This document shows, in pieces, positions 14,992 to 20,902 of a stretch of DNA of 23,373 nucleotides. A program made the position numbers and the translations under genes. Each line of letters opens with the position of its first letter. Within the stretch, counting starts at the first letter, position 1. The stretch lies in assembly GCA_002434335.1 (NCBI GenBank), contig DJJW01000074.1:63851-87223 (forward strand), read 5' to 3'. Below the pieces are notes generated by a model. It made no database searches. It was not told the DNA's origin and saw nothing but the letters and a program-made list of their open reading frames with translations. The DNA comes from Lachnoclostridium sp. UBA6558 (GTDB lineage Bacteria; Bacillota; Clostridia; Lachnospirales; Lachnospiraceae).

Positions 14992-15018
14992 ATGATGATA
15001 TTAAGACCTCCCAGATAA
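14992..15018 (+). CDS. Leader peptide MMILRPPR of the MFS attenuator
   Basis: An 8-codon ORF, ATG ATG ATA TTA AGA CCT CCC AGA TAA, with GGAAAGGA at 14978-14985, six bases before the first ATG. The R-P-P-R end is an XPPX-type motif, a sequence class known to slow ribosomes. The stop codon lies inside the left arm of the first leader hairpin. Size, position and link to a downstream efflux gene match the leader peptides of inducible resistance genes. It is too short to be proven coding from sequence alone. Confidence 0.6.
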   Translation: MMILRPPR

Positions 15019-15089
15019 GCCTGCGGCTTACCTGATATACGACCGCCTCCTTAAGCCTTCTTCTACTTTCAGAATGAATTCTTAGGAGG
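15012..15089 (+). promoter_or_regulatory. Translational attenuator before the MFS gene
   Basis: Four segments can pair in alternative ways. Segment 1 (CAG-A-TAAGCC, 15012-15021) pairs with segment 2 (GGCTTA-C-CTG, 15025-15034). Segment 3 (CCTCCTTAAG, 15046-15055) pairs with segment 4 (CTTAGGAGG, 15081-15089), which hides the AGGAGG Shine-Dalgarno of the pump. GGCTTA of segment 2 is also complementary to TAAGCC at 15052-15057, which overlaps segment 3. A ribosome stalled in the leader peptide would cover segment 1, let 2 pair with 3, and free the SD. There is no T-run, so control would be at translation. Confidence 0.65.
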
Positions 15090-15095
15090 ATTATT

Positions 15096-16289
15096 ATGAA
15101 CATAAAGTATAAAAAGAATATAGTATTACTCTATGCCTATACCTTTTTTGACGGGTTTATACTGGCTTATGTAATTGAAAGGCTTTTCTGGGCGGCACGA
15201 GGAATGTCAATCACTATGGTGGTTGCTACGGAGATTATTTATGGAATATCTGTAGCTGTATTTGAGTTACCCTCAGGACTGCTTGCAGATAAGTTTGGCA
15301 GAAAGAAGCTGCTTATAGTGGCGGGTTTTCTGGCAGTAATTGAAATGATATTAATATATAATGCACATAGTTTTTGGTGGTTTGCTGCTGCAGTATTTTT
15401 AGGGGGAATCAGTACAGCAATGGAGAGTGGAAGTCTTCAGGCTATTATGTATGATTCTCTTTCATCAGTGGGTAAGCAGGATAATTATGAAGCCGTTTAT
15501 GGCAGATTCAGAGCAATTGATACGGCAGGCTCTGTTATAGCAGCCTTTCTTGGAGCGTTCACAGCATATACTATTGGTATGGAACTGAACTATCAGATAT
15601 CAATAGGCAGTAAGTTTGCAGCTTTTATTCTGTTGCTATTCTTGACAGAAGTATCAACAGGAGCCAGGAAGGATATGAAGGAAGGACTAACTCTCAGGGA
15701 TTACTATAAGGAAGTTAGAGCTTTTCTCAAGAATAACCGTATGCTGTCTCTCTATTGTATGAATGGATTAGTCCTTGGTGCCTGCTGGAATTATGTAGAT
15801 GAGTTCTGGCAGCTGTTAATGCAGGAAGTAGATGTGCCGGTTTTTTATTTTGGTGCGATATTGGTACTCTATAGTATTTTTACAATACCCGGTAATTTAT
15901 TGGTTCAGCGTTTGAAACGAAAGATTAATTATACTTTATTCTTTGGTCTGATACCTTTCTTATATGGAGGAGGCTTTATTCTGATAGGTCATTTGAGAAG
16001 TTATCTGGTATTGCTCCCTTTAATTTCATTAGGAATTTGGCATGGTTTTGTTGAACCGCTGTTAAGCGGATGTATTCAGCATCGTACCAAGAGTAGTGTA
16101 AGGGCTACAATGGAGTCAGTTTTCTCCTTTATGCTAAGAATCGTATCTGTGTTTGTCGGATTGTTGTTTAGCCTTTATGCCGATCACAGTATTTTTAAGG
16201 GATACCAGGTATTAGGAGCAATAGCATTAGGTTTTGGTATTTTCAATTGTATTTGTATTTTAATGGTAGTGAAGAAGCAAGATGAGTGA
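15096..16289 (+). CDS. Major facilitator superfamily transporter, probable drug efflux pump
   Basis: 397 residues with about 12 membrane spans. GLLADKFGRKKLL (about 60-72) is the MFS motif A between TM2 and TM3, and the central hydrophilic loop (about 190-210, GARKDMKEGLTLRDYYKEVR) divides the halves. The architecture and the N-terminus (short K-rich start, YAYTFFDGFILAYVIERLFW) fit drug:H+ antiporters of Gram-positives of the general TetA(P)/MFS_1 type; it is not clearly a Mef macrolide pump. AGGAGG six bases before the ATG is a very strong SD, but the leader can base-pair with it. That suggests expression is kept off until induced. The substrate cannot be named. No terminator is obvious before the CsoR promoter. 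Confidence 0.88.
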   Translation: MNIKYKKNIVLLYAYTFFDGFILAYVIERLFWAARGMSITMVVATEIIYGISVAVFELPSGLLADKFGRKKLLIVAGFLAVIEMILIYNAHSFWWFAAAVFLGGISTAMESGSLQAIMYDSLSSVGKQDNYEAVYGRFRAIDTAGSVIAAFLGAFTAYTIGMELNYQISIGSKFAAFILLLFLTEVSTGARKDMKEGLTLRDYYKEVRAFLKNNRMLSLYCMNGLVLGACWNYVDEFWQLLMQEVDVPVFYFGAILVLYSIFTIPGNLLVQRLKRKINYTLFFGLIPFLYGGGFILIGHLRSYLVLLPLISLGIWHGFVEPLLSGCIQHRTKSSVRATMESVFSFMLRIVSVFVGLLFSLYADHSIFKGYQVLGAIALGFGIFNCICILMVVKKQDE

Positions 16290-16325
16290 TATCAAGTGAA
16301 TTGGAAGAACTGCATCGTTGCTTTC

Positions 16326-16354
16326 TTGACGGGAAAAGGGTTCCATGCTATACT
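16326..16354 (+). promoter_or_regulatory. Promoter of csoR
   Basis: TTGACG (16326-16331), a 17-bp spacer and TATACT (16349-16354), with an extended -10 TG at 16346-16347. It starts 36 bases after the MFS stop codon, so csoR has its own promoter. Confidence 0.7.
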
Positions 16355-16358
16355 TTTA

Positions 16359-16377
16359 GATACCCCCTATAGGTATC
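16359..16377. promoter_or_regulatory. CsoR operator at the csoR start site
   Basis: GATACC (16359-16364) and GGTATC (16372-16377) flank a C-rich centre (CCCTATA). The C-tract/G-tract dyad is typical of CsoR sites. It lies across and just after the expected transcription start, fit for autorepression, and resembles the two sites in the ATPase promoter. Confidence 0.7.
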
Positions 16378-16434
16378 GGAAAAGATAAGGATTATCAATC
16401 CAACATAGATTTGATATTCAGAAATGAGGTTGTT

Positions 16435-16710
16435 ATGAAACAGTGCATGGATTCCGAAAATCTGCATAGACGTTTAAATAAGATAATGGGTCAGATAAAA
16501 GCAATTGATAAAATGGTAGATGAAGATATACCCTGTGAAGATGTCCTGATACAGATCAATGCTGCCAAAAGTGCTCTGCACAAGGTAGGACAGATTGTAC
16601 TGGAAGGGCATTTGAATCACTGTGTAAAAGAAGGGATAGAACACGGAGATGCGGATAAAACCATAGCCAATTTCTCAAAAGCTGTGGAGCATTTCTCCAG
16701 AATGTCCTAA
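16435..16710 (+). CDS. csoR: CsoR-type copper-sensing repressor
   Basis: 91 residues from the ATG at 16435 (TGAGGT just upstream); the longer TTG start at 16411 lacks an SD. The all-helical CsoR/FrmR (DUF156) fold is plain: HRRLNKIMGQIKAIDKMVDEDIPCEDVLIQINAAKSALHKVGQIVLEGHLNHCV. Cys34, His59 and Cys63 have the exact spacing of the Cu(I) ligands Cys36-His61-Cys65 of Mycobacterium tuberculosis CsoR, so copper sensing is likely. RcnR/FrmR-type alternatives would have a His near the N-terminus in place of this set. It should repress its own gene and the P-type ATPase 1.2 kb downstream, both of which have matching operators. Confidence 0.9.
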   Translation: MKQCMDSENLHRRLNKIMGQIKAIDKMVDEDIPCEDVLIQINAAKSALHKVGQIVLEGHLNHCVKEGIEHGDADKTIANFSKAVEHFSRMS

Positions 16711-16713
16711 TAA

Positions 16714-16769
16714 GAATTGCCGTATCTGCAAGAGAAAGCGTCTGCTTCTACTGCAAATACGGCAATTTC
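16714..16769 (+). terminator. Terminator after csoR
   Basis: GAATTGCCGTAT (16714-16725) pairs with ATACGGCAATTTC (16757-16769), with an inner partly paired stem (GAAAGC/GCTTC). ATTTCTTT follows. Confidence 0.65.
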
Positions 16770-16837
16770 ATTTCTTTGGTTTTCTTAAAAAATATGGATT
16801 TATCTTGTTCCTGCATTTATTATTAATGAATCTTGGC

Positions 16838-17041
16838 TTAGGTTAGATTTCTGTAGACTTTCGCAATGAAAGAATAAAAAATGGTAATAGCCCTTCCATA
16901 AATTAATTTAAATATATTATCAAATCTTATCTCTAAATCATAGTCTGCCGTGGAATCCTCTACGGCAGCAGTTGCCGTCCCCCTGCCAAATACTAATCTT
17001 TTGAACTCTTGTCCATCTATAAATGTCGAAATATGTAACAT
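16838..17041 (-). CDS. Small divergent hypothetical protein
   Basis: 67 residues from the ATG at 17041 (MLHISTFIDGQEFKRLVFGRG), which has AAGGTGG eight bases upstream; the ATG at 17059 lies in front of that SD and lacks one. The protein is mildly basic with a hydrophobic C-terminal half (FKLIYGRAITIFYSFIAKV). I do not recognise it. It faces away from the TIR-like gene with only 45 bases between their starts, so one gene's promoter would have to lie inside the other, or one ORF is not real. Confidence 0.4.
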   Translation of the reverse strand: MLHISTFIDGQEFKRLVFGRGTATAAVEDSTADYDLEIRFDNIFKLIYGRAITIFYSFIAKVYRNLT

Positions 17042-17086
17042 ACACCCACCCACCTTCATAAATTATTATGAAAGGAGGTGAATGCT

Positions 17087-17731
17087 GTGAGTGTTGACAG
17101 CCCAAAGAAAATAAAAGAAGTTGATTACAGTGAGTACACTGAACCAACGGCGTTAATGATAGAAGCATCCAGCCTTTTATACCGTATTCCTGTGTTTTTA
17201 AGCCATCCCAGCAGACTGAATTCTGTACAGCAGCTCTTTGTAGACAATATAATCCTGCAAATCAAAGAAGCCCTATTGTTCCCAAGAACTCTGCCTATTT
17301 CAGAGCAGTATCCGGAGACACCGCTTACTAATATCAGGCGTATGATATTATCCAGCTATGGAATGGTAGCCTTGAATTTAAGACAACGTAATGTGGATTT
17401 TGTAATAAATAACTTAAATCAACCCCTGACAGGATCTACCTGGGAGGGCAGTCCTTTCGCGCAGATAGAACCAGCAATGGCTTATCAGTATGGATTACCC
17501 CTGCTGCTCATTCGTGAGACCGGAGTAGAACAAAATGGAATCTGGTCATTTGGTATCGGGCCATTTTTAATCCTTGAATGGGATTCAACTGCTTCAGATC
17601 CAATAGCAAGTTTCTTTGCCCAGAATGATTGGAAATCAATATTCCAGAACTGGGTTGGACAGGTAAGAAACGGTTTTTATCTACAAACACAACCACCTTT
17701 TCAATATGCCTGTTTGAAAGATTCAATTTAA
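17087..17731 (+). CDS. Uncharacterised protein with TIR/deoxyribosyltransferase-like pattern
   Basis: 214 residues from the GTG at 17087. The near-perfect SD AAAGGAGGTG at 17071-17080 overlaps the earlier GTG at 17078, which therefore cannot be the start. RIPVFLSHPSRLNSVQQLFVDNI (33-55) looks like a first strand, loop and helix; IRRMILSSYGMVALNLRQ (83-100) is a second helix-strand unit; TGSTWEGSPFAQIEPAMAYQYGLPLLLIRE (115-144) has the W-x(n)-E-x-A-x-A-x-x-x-G-x-P pattern of TIR-like and nucleoside 2-deoxyribosyltransferase-like proteins, with Glu128 as the candidate catalytic residue. Those folds cleave N-glycosidic bonds of NAD+ or nucleosides. This is an inference from pattern, not a recognised family. 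No signal peptide; no partner gene identified. Confidence 0.6.
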   Translation: MSVDSPKKIKEVDYSEYTEPTALMIEASSLLYRIPVFLSHPSRLNSVQQLFVDNIILQIKEALLFPRTLPISEQYPETPLTNIRRMILSSYGMVALNLRQRNVDFVINNLNQPLTGSTWEGSPFAQIEPAMAYQYGLPLLLIRETGVEQNGIWSFGIGPFLILEWDSTASDPIASFFAQNDWKSIFQNWVGQVRNGFYLQTQPPFQYACLKDSI

Positions 17732-17761
17732 GTAAGTATAGATATCACACGAACACTATAC

Positions 17762-17798
17762 TATTGCCGGGTTTGTATTATTTTACAATCCGGCAATA
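17762..17798 (+). terminator. Hairpin after the TIR-like gene
   Basis: TATTGCCGG (17762-17770) pairs perfectly with CCGGCAATA (17790-17798), with a further mostly paired inner stem. It lacks a T-run, so it may stop transcription weakly or only protect the mRNA end. Confidence 0.45.
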
Positions 17799-17829
17799 AG
17801 CATTTCAAAGCAGATATTTTAATTAATCA

Positions 17830-17858
17830 TTGACAGGGTATACCCCTATGGGTATAAT
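17830..17858 (+). promoter_or_regulatory. Consensus promoter of the P-type ATPase with embedded CsoR operator
   Basis: TTGACA (17830-17835), exactly 17 bp, then TATAAT (17853-17858): full sigma-A consensus. TATACCC (17839-17845) and GGGTATA (17850-17856) form a dyad inside the spacer, overlapping the -10 box. Such a strong promoter needs tight repression, which bound apo-CsoR would provide. Confidence 0.85.
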
Positions 17859-17869
17859 GCTTATATACT

Positions 17870-17888
17870 TATACCCCCTAAGGGTATA
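17870..17888. promoter_or_regulatory. Second CsoR-like operator of the ATPase gene
   Basis: TATACCC (17870-17876) and GGGTATA (17882-17888) around CCTAA, just after the expected transcription start and 31 bases downstream of the first dyad (start to start), about three helical turns. The two arms are identical to those of the spacer operator. Confidence 0.7.
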
Positions 17889-17910
17889 TAAAAGGAAAGG
17901 AGCAAATCCC

Positions 17911-19761
17911 TTGCTAAACATATTAAAAGATGGGGAGAAACGAACAGTCTTATTTCTAATGATATCCCTGCCATCCCTGATTATTAGCTTTTTTGATATT
18001 GGTGGTCTCCCAGTTGATGCTGCCTGGATTGCTATTCTTTTATGCGGCCTACCTATTGTAAAAGAAGCGGTAACCGGGTTGGTAACAGAATTTGATATCA
18101 AAGCCGATGTATTGGTATCTATTGCATTGGTTGCATCTGTTGTAATAGGTGAAACCTTTGCAGCTGGTGAAGTTGCATTTATTATGACCATTGGCGCTTA
18201 TCTGGAAGAACGTACAGTTGCAAAAGCAAGAGCCGGAATTGAAGGATTAATAAAGATGACGCCTTCAACTGCCAGGATCCTAAAGGACGGTAAGGAATCC
18301 GTAGTACCTGCAGCTGAAGTATTGGCCGGTGATATAGTAAGGGTTCTTCCTGGGGAAACCATAGCAGTCGATGGTATTATCCTGAAAGGACAGACTTCCA
18401 TTGACCAGTCAGTAATGACTGGAGAATCCCTTCCCGTAGATAAGAAGGAAGGTGATAAGGTATCCTCTGGTACCATCAATCAATTCGGTTCCTTTGACAT
18501 GAAAGCAGAGAAGGTTGGAGAAGACAGCTCTTTTCAGCGGTTGGTTCGGCTGGTTGAATCTGCTGATGCCGGAAAGGCTAAAATTGTGGGACTGGCAGAC
18601 CGTTTTGCTACCTGGATTGTTGTAATTGCTTTATTATCAGCAGCTATAACCTGGTTTGTAACGGGGGAGATTATTCGTTCTGTAACCGTATTGGTTGTGT
18701 TCTGTCCCTGTGCCCTGGTACTTGCTACACCCACAGCAATTATGGCAGCCATCGGAAATGCCTCAAAATACGGAATTTTAGTCAGGGAAGGAGACGCACT
18801 GGAACGACTGTCGAAGGTTAAGTGCATAGCATTTGATAAGACCGGTACTATAACTTATGGTAAGCTTGCTGTAAGTGCAGTTGTTCCAATTGAGGATATT
18901 TCGGCTAATGAGTTATTGGAAATGGCAGCGGCGGTGGAACAGCGTTCAGAACACCCCTTAGGCAAAGCCATTGTTAAATACTATACTAACCTTTCGGAAA
19001 TTGCTCCTGCAGAAGCAGAAGGCTTTAAAATGTATACTGGAATGGGAGTTACGGCTGTCTGTCAGGGAAAACGTGTTTATGCCGGTAATGAGAACCTGTT
19101 TAATGAATATGCTGTTATAATACCGGAGAAGTTAAAGAAAGAAGGTGAAGCTGCCAGGGAGGATGGCGGAACCGTTATATATCTGGCCATAGAAGAGAAA
19201 GCAGTTGGGCTAATTGCCCTATCAGACATCCTGAGACCGCAGATAACAGATATTGTAGGTGAAATCCATAAAACAGGGATAGCAACCTTACTGTTAACCG
19301 GAGATGAAAAAAAGGCAGGTGTTCATATGGGAACCAGAGCCGGAATTTCAAAAATACATACTAATTGTCTTCCGGAAGATAAATTGTCCTTTATAAAGGA
19401 ATATGAAAAGAAGGGCGAACCTGTGTGCATGATTGGTGATGGTATCAATGATGCACCGGCATTAAAAACTGCCCATGTAGGAATTGCCATGGGAGGGATT
19501 GGAAGCGATGTTGCGATTGAAGCAGCAGATATGGCATTTATCAGTGATGATATAATGGAGCTGCCCCATCTGTTAAAACTCTCAAAGCAGATGATGAAAA
19601 CAATCAAAATTAATCTGACAGCCTCCATGTCACTTAATTTCCTGGCAATTGCCCTTGCAATTACAGGAGTATTGAATCCCGTATTGGGTGCTTTGGTACA
19701 TAATGTCGGTTCTGTTGCAGTAATAACAAGCTCCTCGCTACTTTTGAAATGGAGGAGCTGA
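17911..19761 (+). CDS. P1B-type heavy-metal ATPase, probably copper exporter, without N-terminal HMA domain
   Basis: 616 residues from the TTG at 17911, which has AAAGGAG (17896-17902) eight bases upstream; a longer frame from 17830 would start within the promoter. Visible motifs: TGES (170-173, actuator), CPC (265-267, membrane metal site), DKTGT (309-313, phosphorylated Asp), SEHP (346-349) and GDGIND (509-514). About eight membrane spans. No CxxC metal-binding domain or His-rich tail exists at the N-terminus, so ion delivery must be direct. The last span reads HNVGSVAVITSSSLLL, which differs from classical CopA and from ZntA. CsoR-like operators in its promoter argue for Cu(I); Zn/Cd or another ion is possible. 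Metal efflux across the inner membrane. Confidence 0.9.
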   Translation: MLNILKDGEKRTVLFLMISLPSLIISFFDIGGLPVDAAWIAILLCGLPIVKEAVTGLVTEFDIKADVLVSIALVASVVIGETFAAGEVAFIMTIGAYLEERTVAKARAGIEGLIKMTPSTARILKDGKESVVPAAEVLAGDIVRVLPGETIAVDGIILKGQTSIDQSVMTGESLPVDKKEGDKVSSGTINQFGSFDMKAEKVGEDSSFQRLVRLVESADAGKAKIVGLADRFATWIVVIALLSAAITWFVTGEIIRSVTVLVVFCPCALVLATPTAIMAAIGNASKYGILVREGDALERLSKVKCIAFDKTGTITYGKLAVSAVVPIEDISANELLEMAAAVEQRSEHPLGKAIVKYYTNLSEIAPAEAEGFKMYTGMGVTAVCQGKRVYAGNENLFNEYAVIIPEKLKKEGEAAREDGGTVIYLAIEEKAVGLIALSDILRPQITDIVGEIHKTGIATLLLTGDEKKAGVHMGTRAGISKIHTNCLPEDKLSFIKEYEKKGEPVCMIGDGINDAPALKTAHVGIAMGGIGSDVAIEAADMAFISDDIMELPHLLKLSKQMMKTIKINLTASMSLNFLAIALAITGVLNPVLGALVHNVGSVAVITSSSLLLKWRS

Positions 19762-20043
19762 TACAAACAAACTAAATAATGTGTATTGACAAGCTGATAC
19801 AATGTTCAGTTTTAACAAACTACCTGTATCTGACAAGCTGTAAAGTCTTAGTTTGCGGAAGGATTCAGTAGGCTCAATGATTATAGAGAGGCTGTTAACC
19901 CTTATTCGGAAACAGGTAAATAATGCTATCAGAAAATGACTGAAATTCCGCTTAGAAGGTTGATTTTATATAGGAGGTTGTAGTACTATATTCTGATAAA
20001 AGGAATTATTCACGTTTTTGTGATGTATTAGTTGGAGGAACAA

Positions 20044-20664
20044 ATGAAAAACATTGTTGTTATCGGAGTTGCAGGAGGTTCTGCATCCGGAAAGACCACC
20101 GTTGTAAACCGTTTGCAGAATATTTGCGACAATAGGGTGGTACTTCTCAGCCACGATTATTATTATAAACCTTTTTCTGAGCTGTCACCGGAGGAACGAA
20201 CAAAGATTAACTATGATCATCCGGATGCTTTTGACACAGATCTTTTAATAGAGGATATTAAGAAACTGAAACAAGGTGAGGGGATTGACAGACCGGTATA
20301 TTCCTATATTGAGAATACCCGTTTAAAGGAAACAGAGAGAGTTAATCCGGCAAAAGTTATTATACTGGATGGTTTTATGATATTTGAAAATGAGAAATTA
20401 AGAGAATTGATGGACATAAAAGTATTTGTGGATACCGATGCGGATGAAAGACTGATTCGAAGAATCAAGCGGGACGTAAATGAGAGAGGAAGAGACCTGG
20501 ATTCTGTAATAACACAGTATACAGAAACAGTGAAGCCAATGCATGAACTTTTCGTAGAACCTTATAAAAAGTATGCGGATATTATCATCCCCAGAGGCGG
20601 TCTTAATGATATAGCAATTGATATGCTGGTACATCGCATAGAAGCAATAGCAATGGAGGATTAA
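20044..20664 (+). CDS. udk: Uridine kinase
   Basis: 206 residues. GVAGGSASGKTTVVNRL is the Walker A loop, SHDYYYKPFSELSPEER the uridine-side DxYY motif, NYDHPDAFDTDLL the base-binding motif, VIILDGFMIFEN the Walker B-like strand, and DERLIRRIKRDVNERGRDLDSVITQY the lid with catalytic Arg residues. This is standard for the uridine/cytidine kinase that makes UMP and CMP in pyrimidine salvage, and the length is normal. A TTG at 20032 overlaps the SD GGAGG (20034-20038), so the ATG five bases later is the start. It appears to be a single-gene unit; the 282 bases between the ATPase and udk hold no gene, only a repeated GCTGATACAA element near 19758 and 19793. Confidence 0.93.
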   Translation: MKNIVVIGVAGGSASGKTTVVNRLQNICDNRVVLLSHDYYYKPFSELSPEERTKINYDHPDAFDTDLLIEDIKKLKQGEGIDRPVYSYIENTRLKETERVNPAKVIILDGFMIFENEKLRELMDIKVFVDTDADERLIRRIKRDVNERGRDLDSVITQYTETVKPMHELFVEPYKKYADIIIPRGGLNDIAIDMLVHRIEAIAMED

Positions 20665-20686
20665 TCAAATCCTATAAAAAATAAAA

Positions 20687-20742
20687 ATCGAATTTATAAG
20701 CTGTGTCCTCTGACAACAAAGGGGTGAGCTTATAAATCCGAT
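20687..20742 (-). terminator. Terminator of the BlaI-M56 operon
   Basis: TTTATAAGCT (20693-20702) pairs perfectly with AGCTTATAAA (20727-20736), and the stem extends outward over one mismatch. Read on the minus strand it is followed by GATTTTTATTTTTT, a strong T-tract, so it serves the minus-strand M56 gene about 160 bases upstream of it. It also sits right after udk and may stop that transcript. Confidence 0.7.
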
Positions 20743-20825
20743 ATGTTACTATAAATAAAAATATAAAGCTTAGTATTTCTGGTTTCCTATGTAATAACGA
20801 GTACTCCCTTGCATAAATCTCGCTT

Positions 20826-20883
20826 AATATCAGCGTTTGATATTTTCGCTGAGCCAAGGCGAAGAAATGAAGCGTAGCGGCTC
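20826..20883 (-). other. Structured stretch in the M56 gene's 3' untranslated region
   Basis: Two hairpins lie between the M56 stop and the terminator: AATATCA/TGATATT (20826-20832 and 20838-20844), and GAGCC/GGCTC (20851-20855 and 20879-20883) around a GC-rich purine-biased loop. The second part is unlike the AT-rich surroundings and may be a copy of a dispersed intergenic repeat. The function is unknown. Confidence 0.3.
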
Positions 20884-20902
20884 CTACGATGATTTTTCCT
20901 TC

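Noticed and set aside
15012..15089. Attenuator read as a transcription terminator or a T-box/riboswitch
   Set aside because: No T-run follows the SD-pairing stem, and no T-box or known riboswitch core sequence is visible.
17830..17910. Extension of the ATPase ORF to a TTG at 17830
   Set aside because: That TTG is the -35 hexamer of the promoter, and the strong SD at 17896-17902 fits the TTG at 17911.
17823..18191. Minus-strand ORF of 122 codons
   Set aside because: It lies opposite the ATPase gene and its promoter, with no SD and biased composition; a shadow frame.
19323..19802. Minus-strand ORF of 159 codons
   Set aside because: Fully opposite the conserved GDGIND half of the ATPase gene; a shadow frame.
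20672..20857. Minus-strand ORF of 61 codons after udk
   Set aside because: It runs through the terminator hairpin and T-tract of the M56 operon and has no SD.
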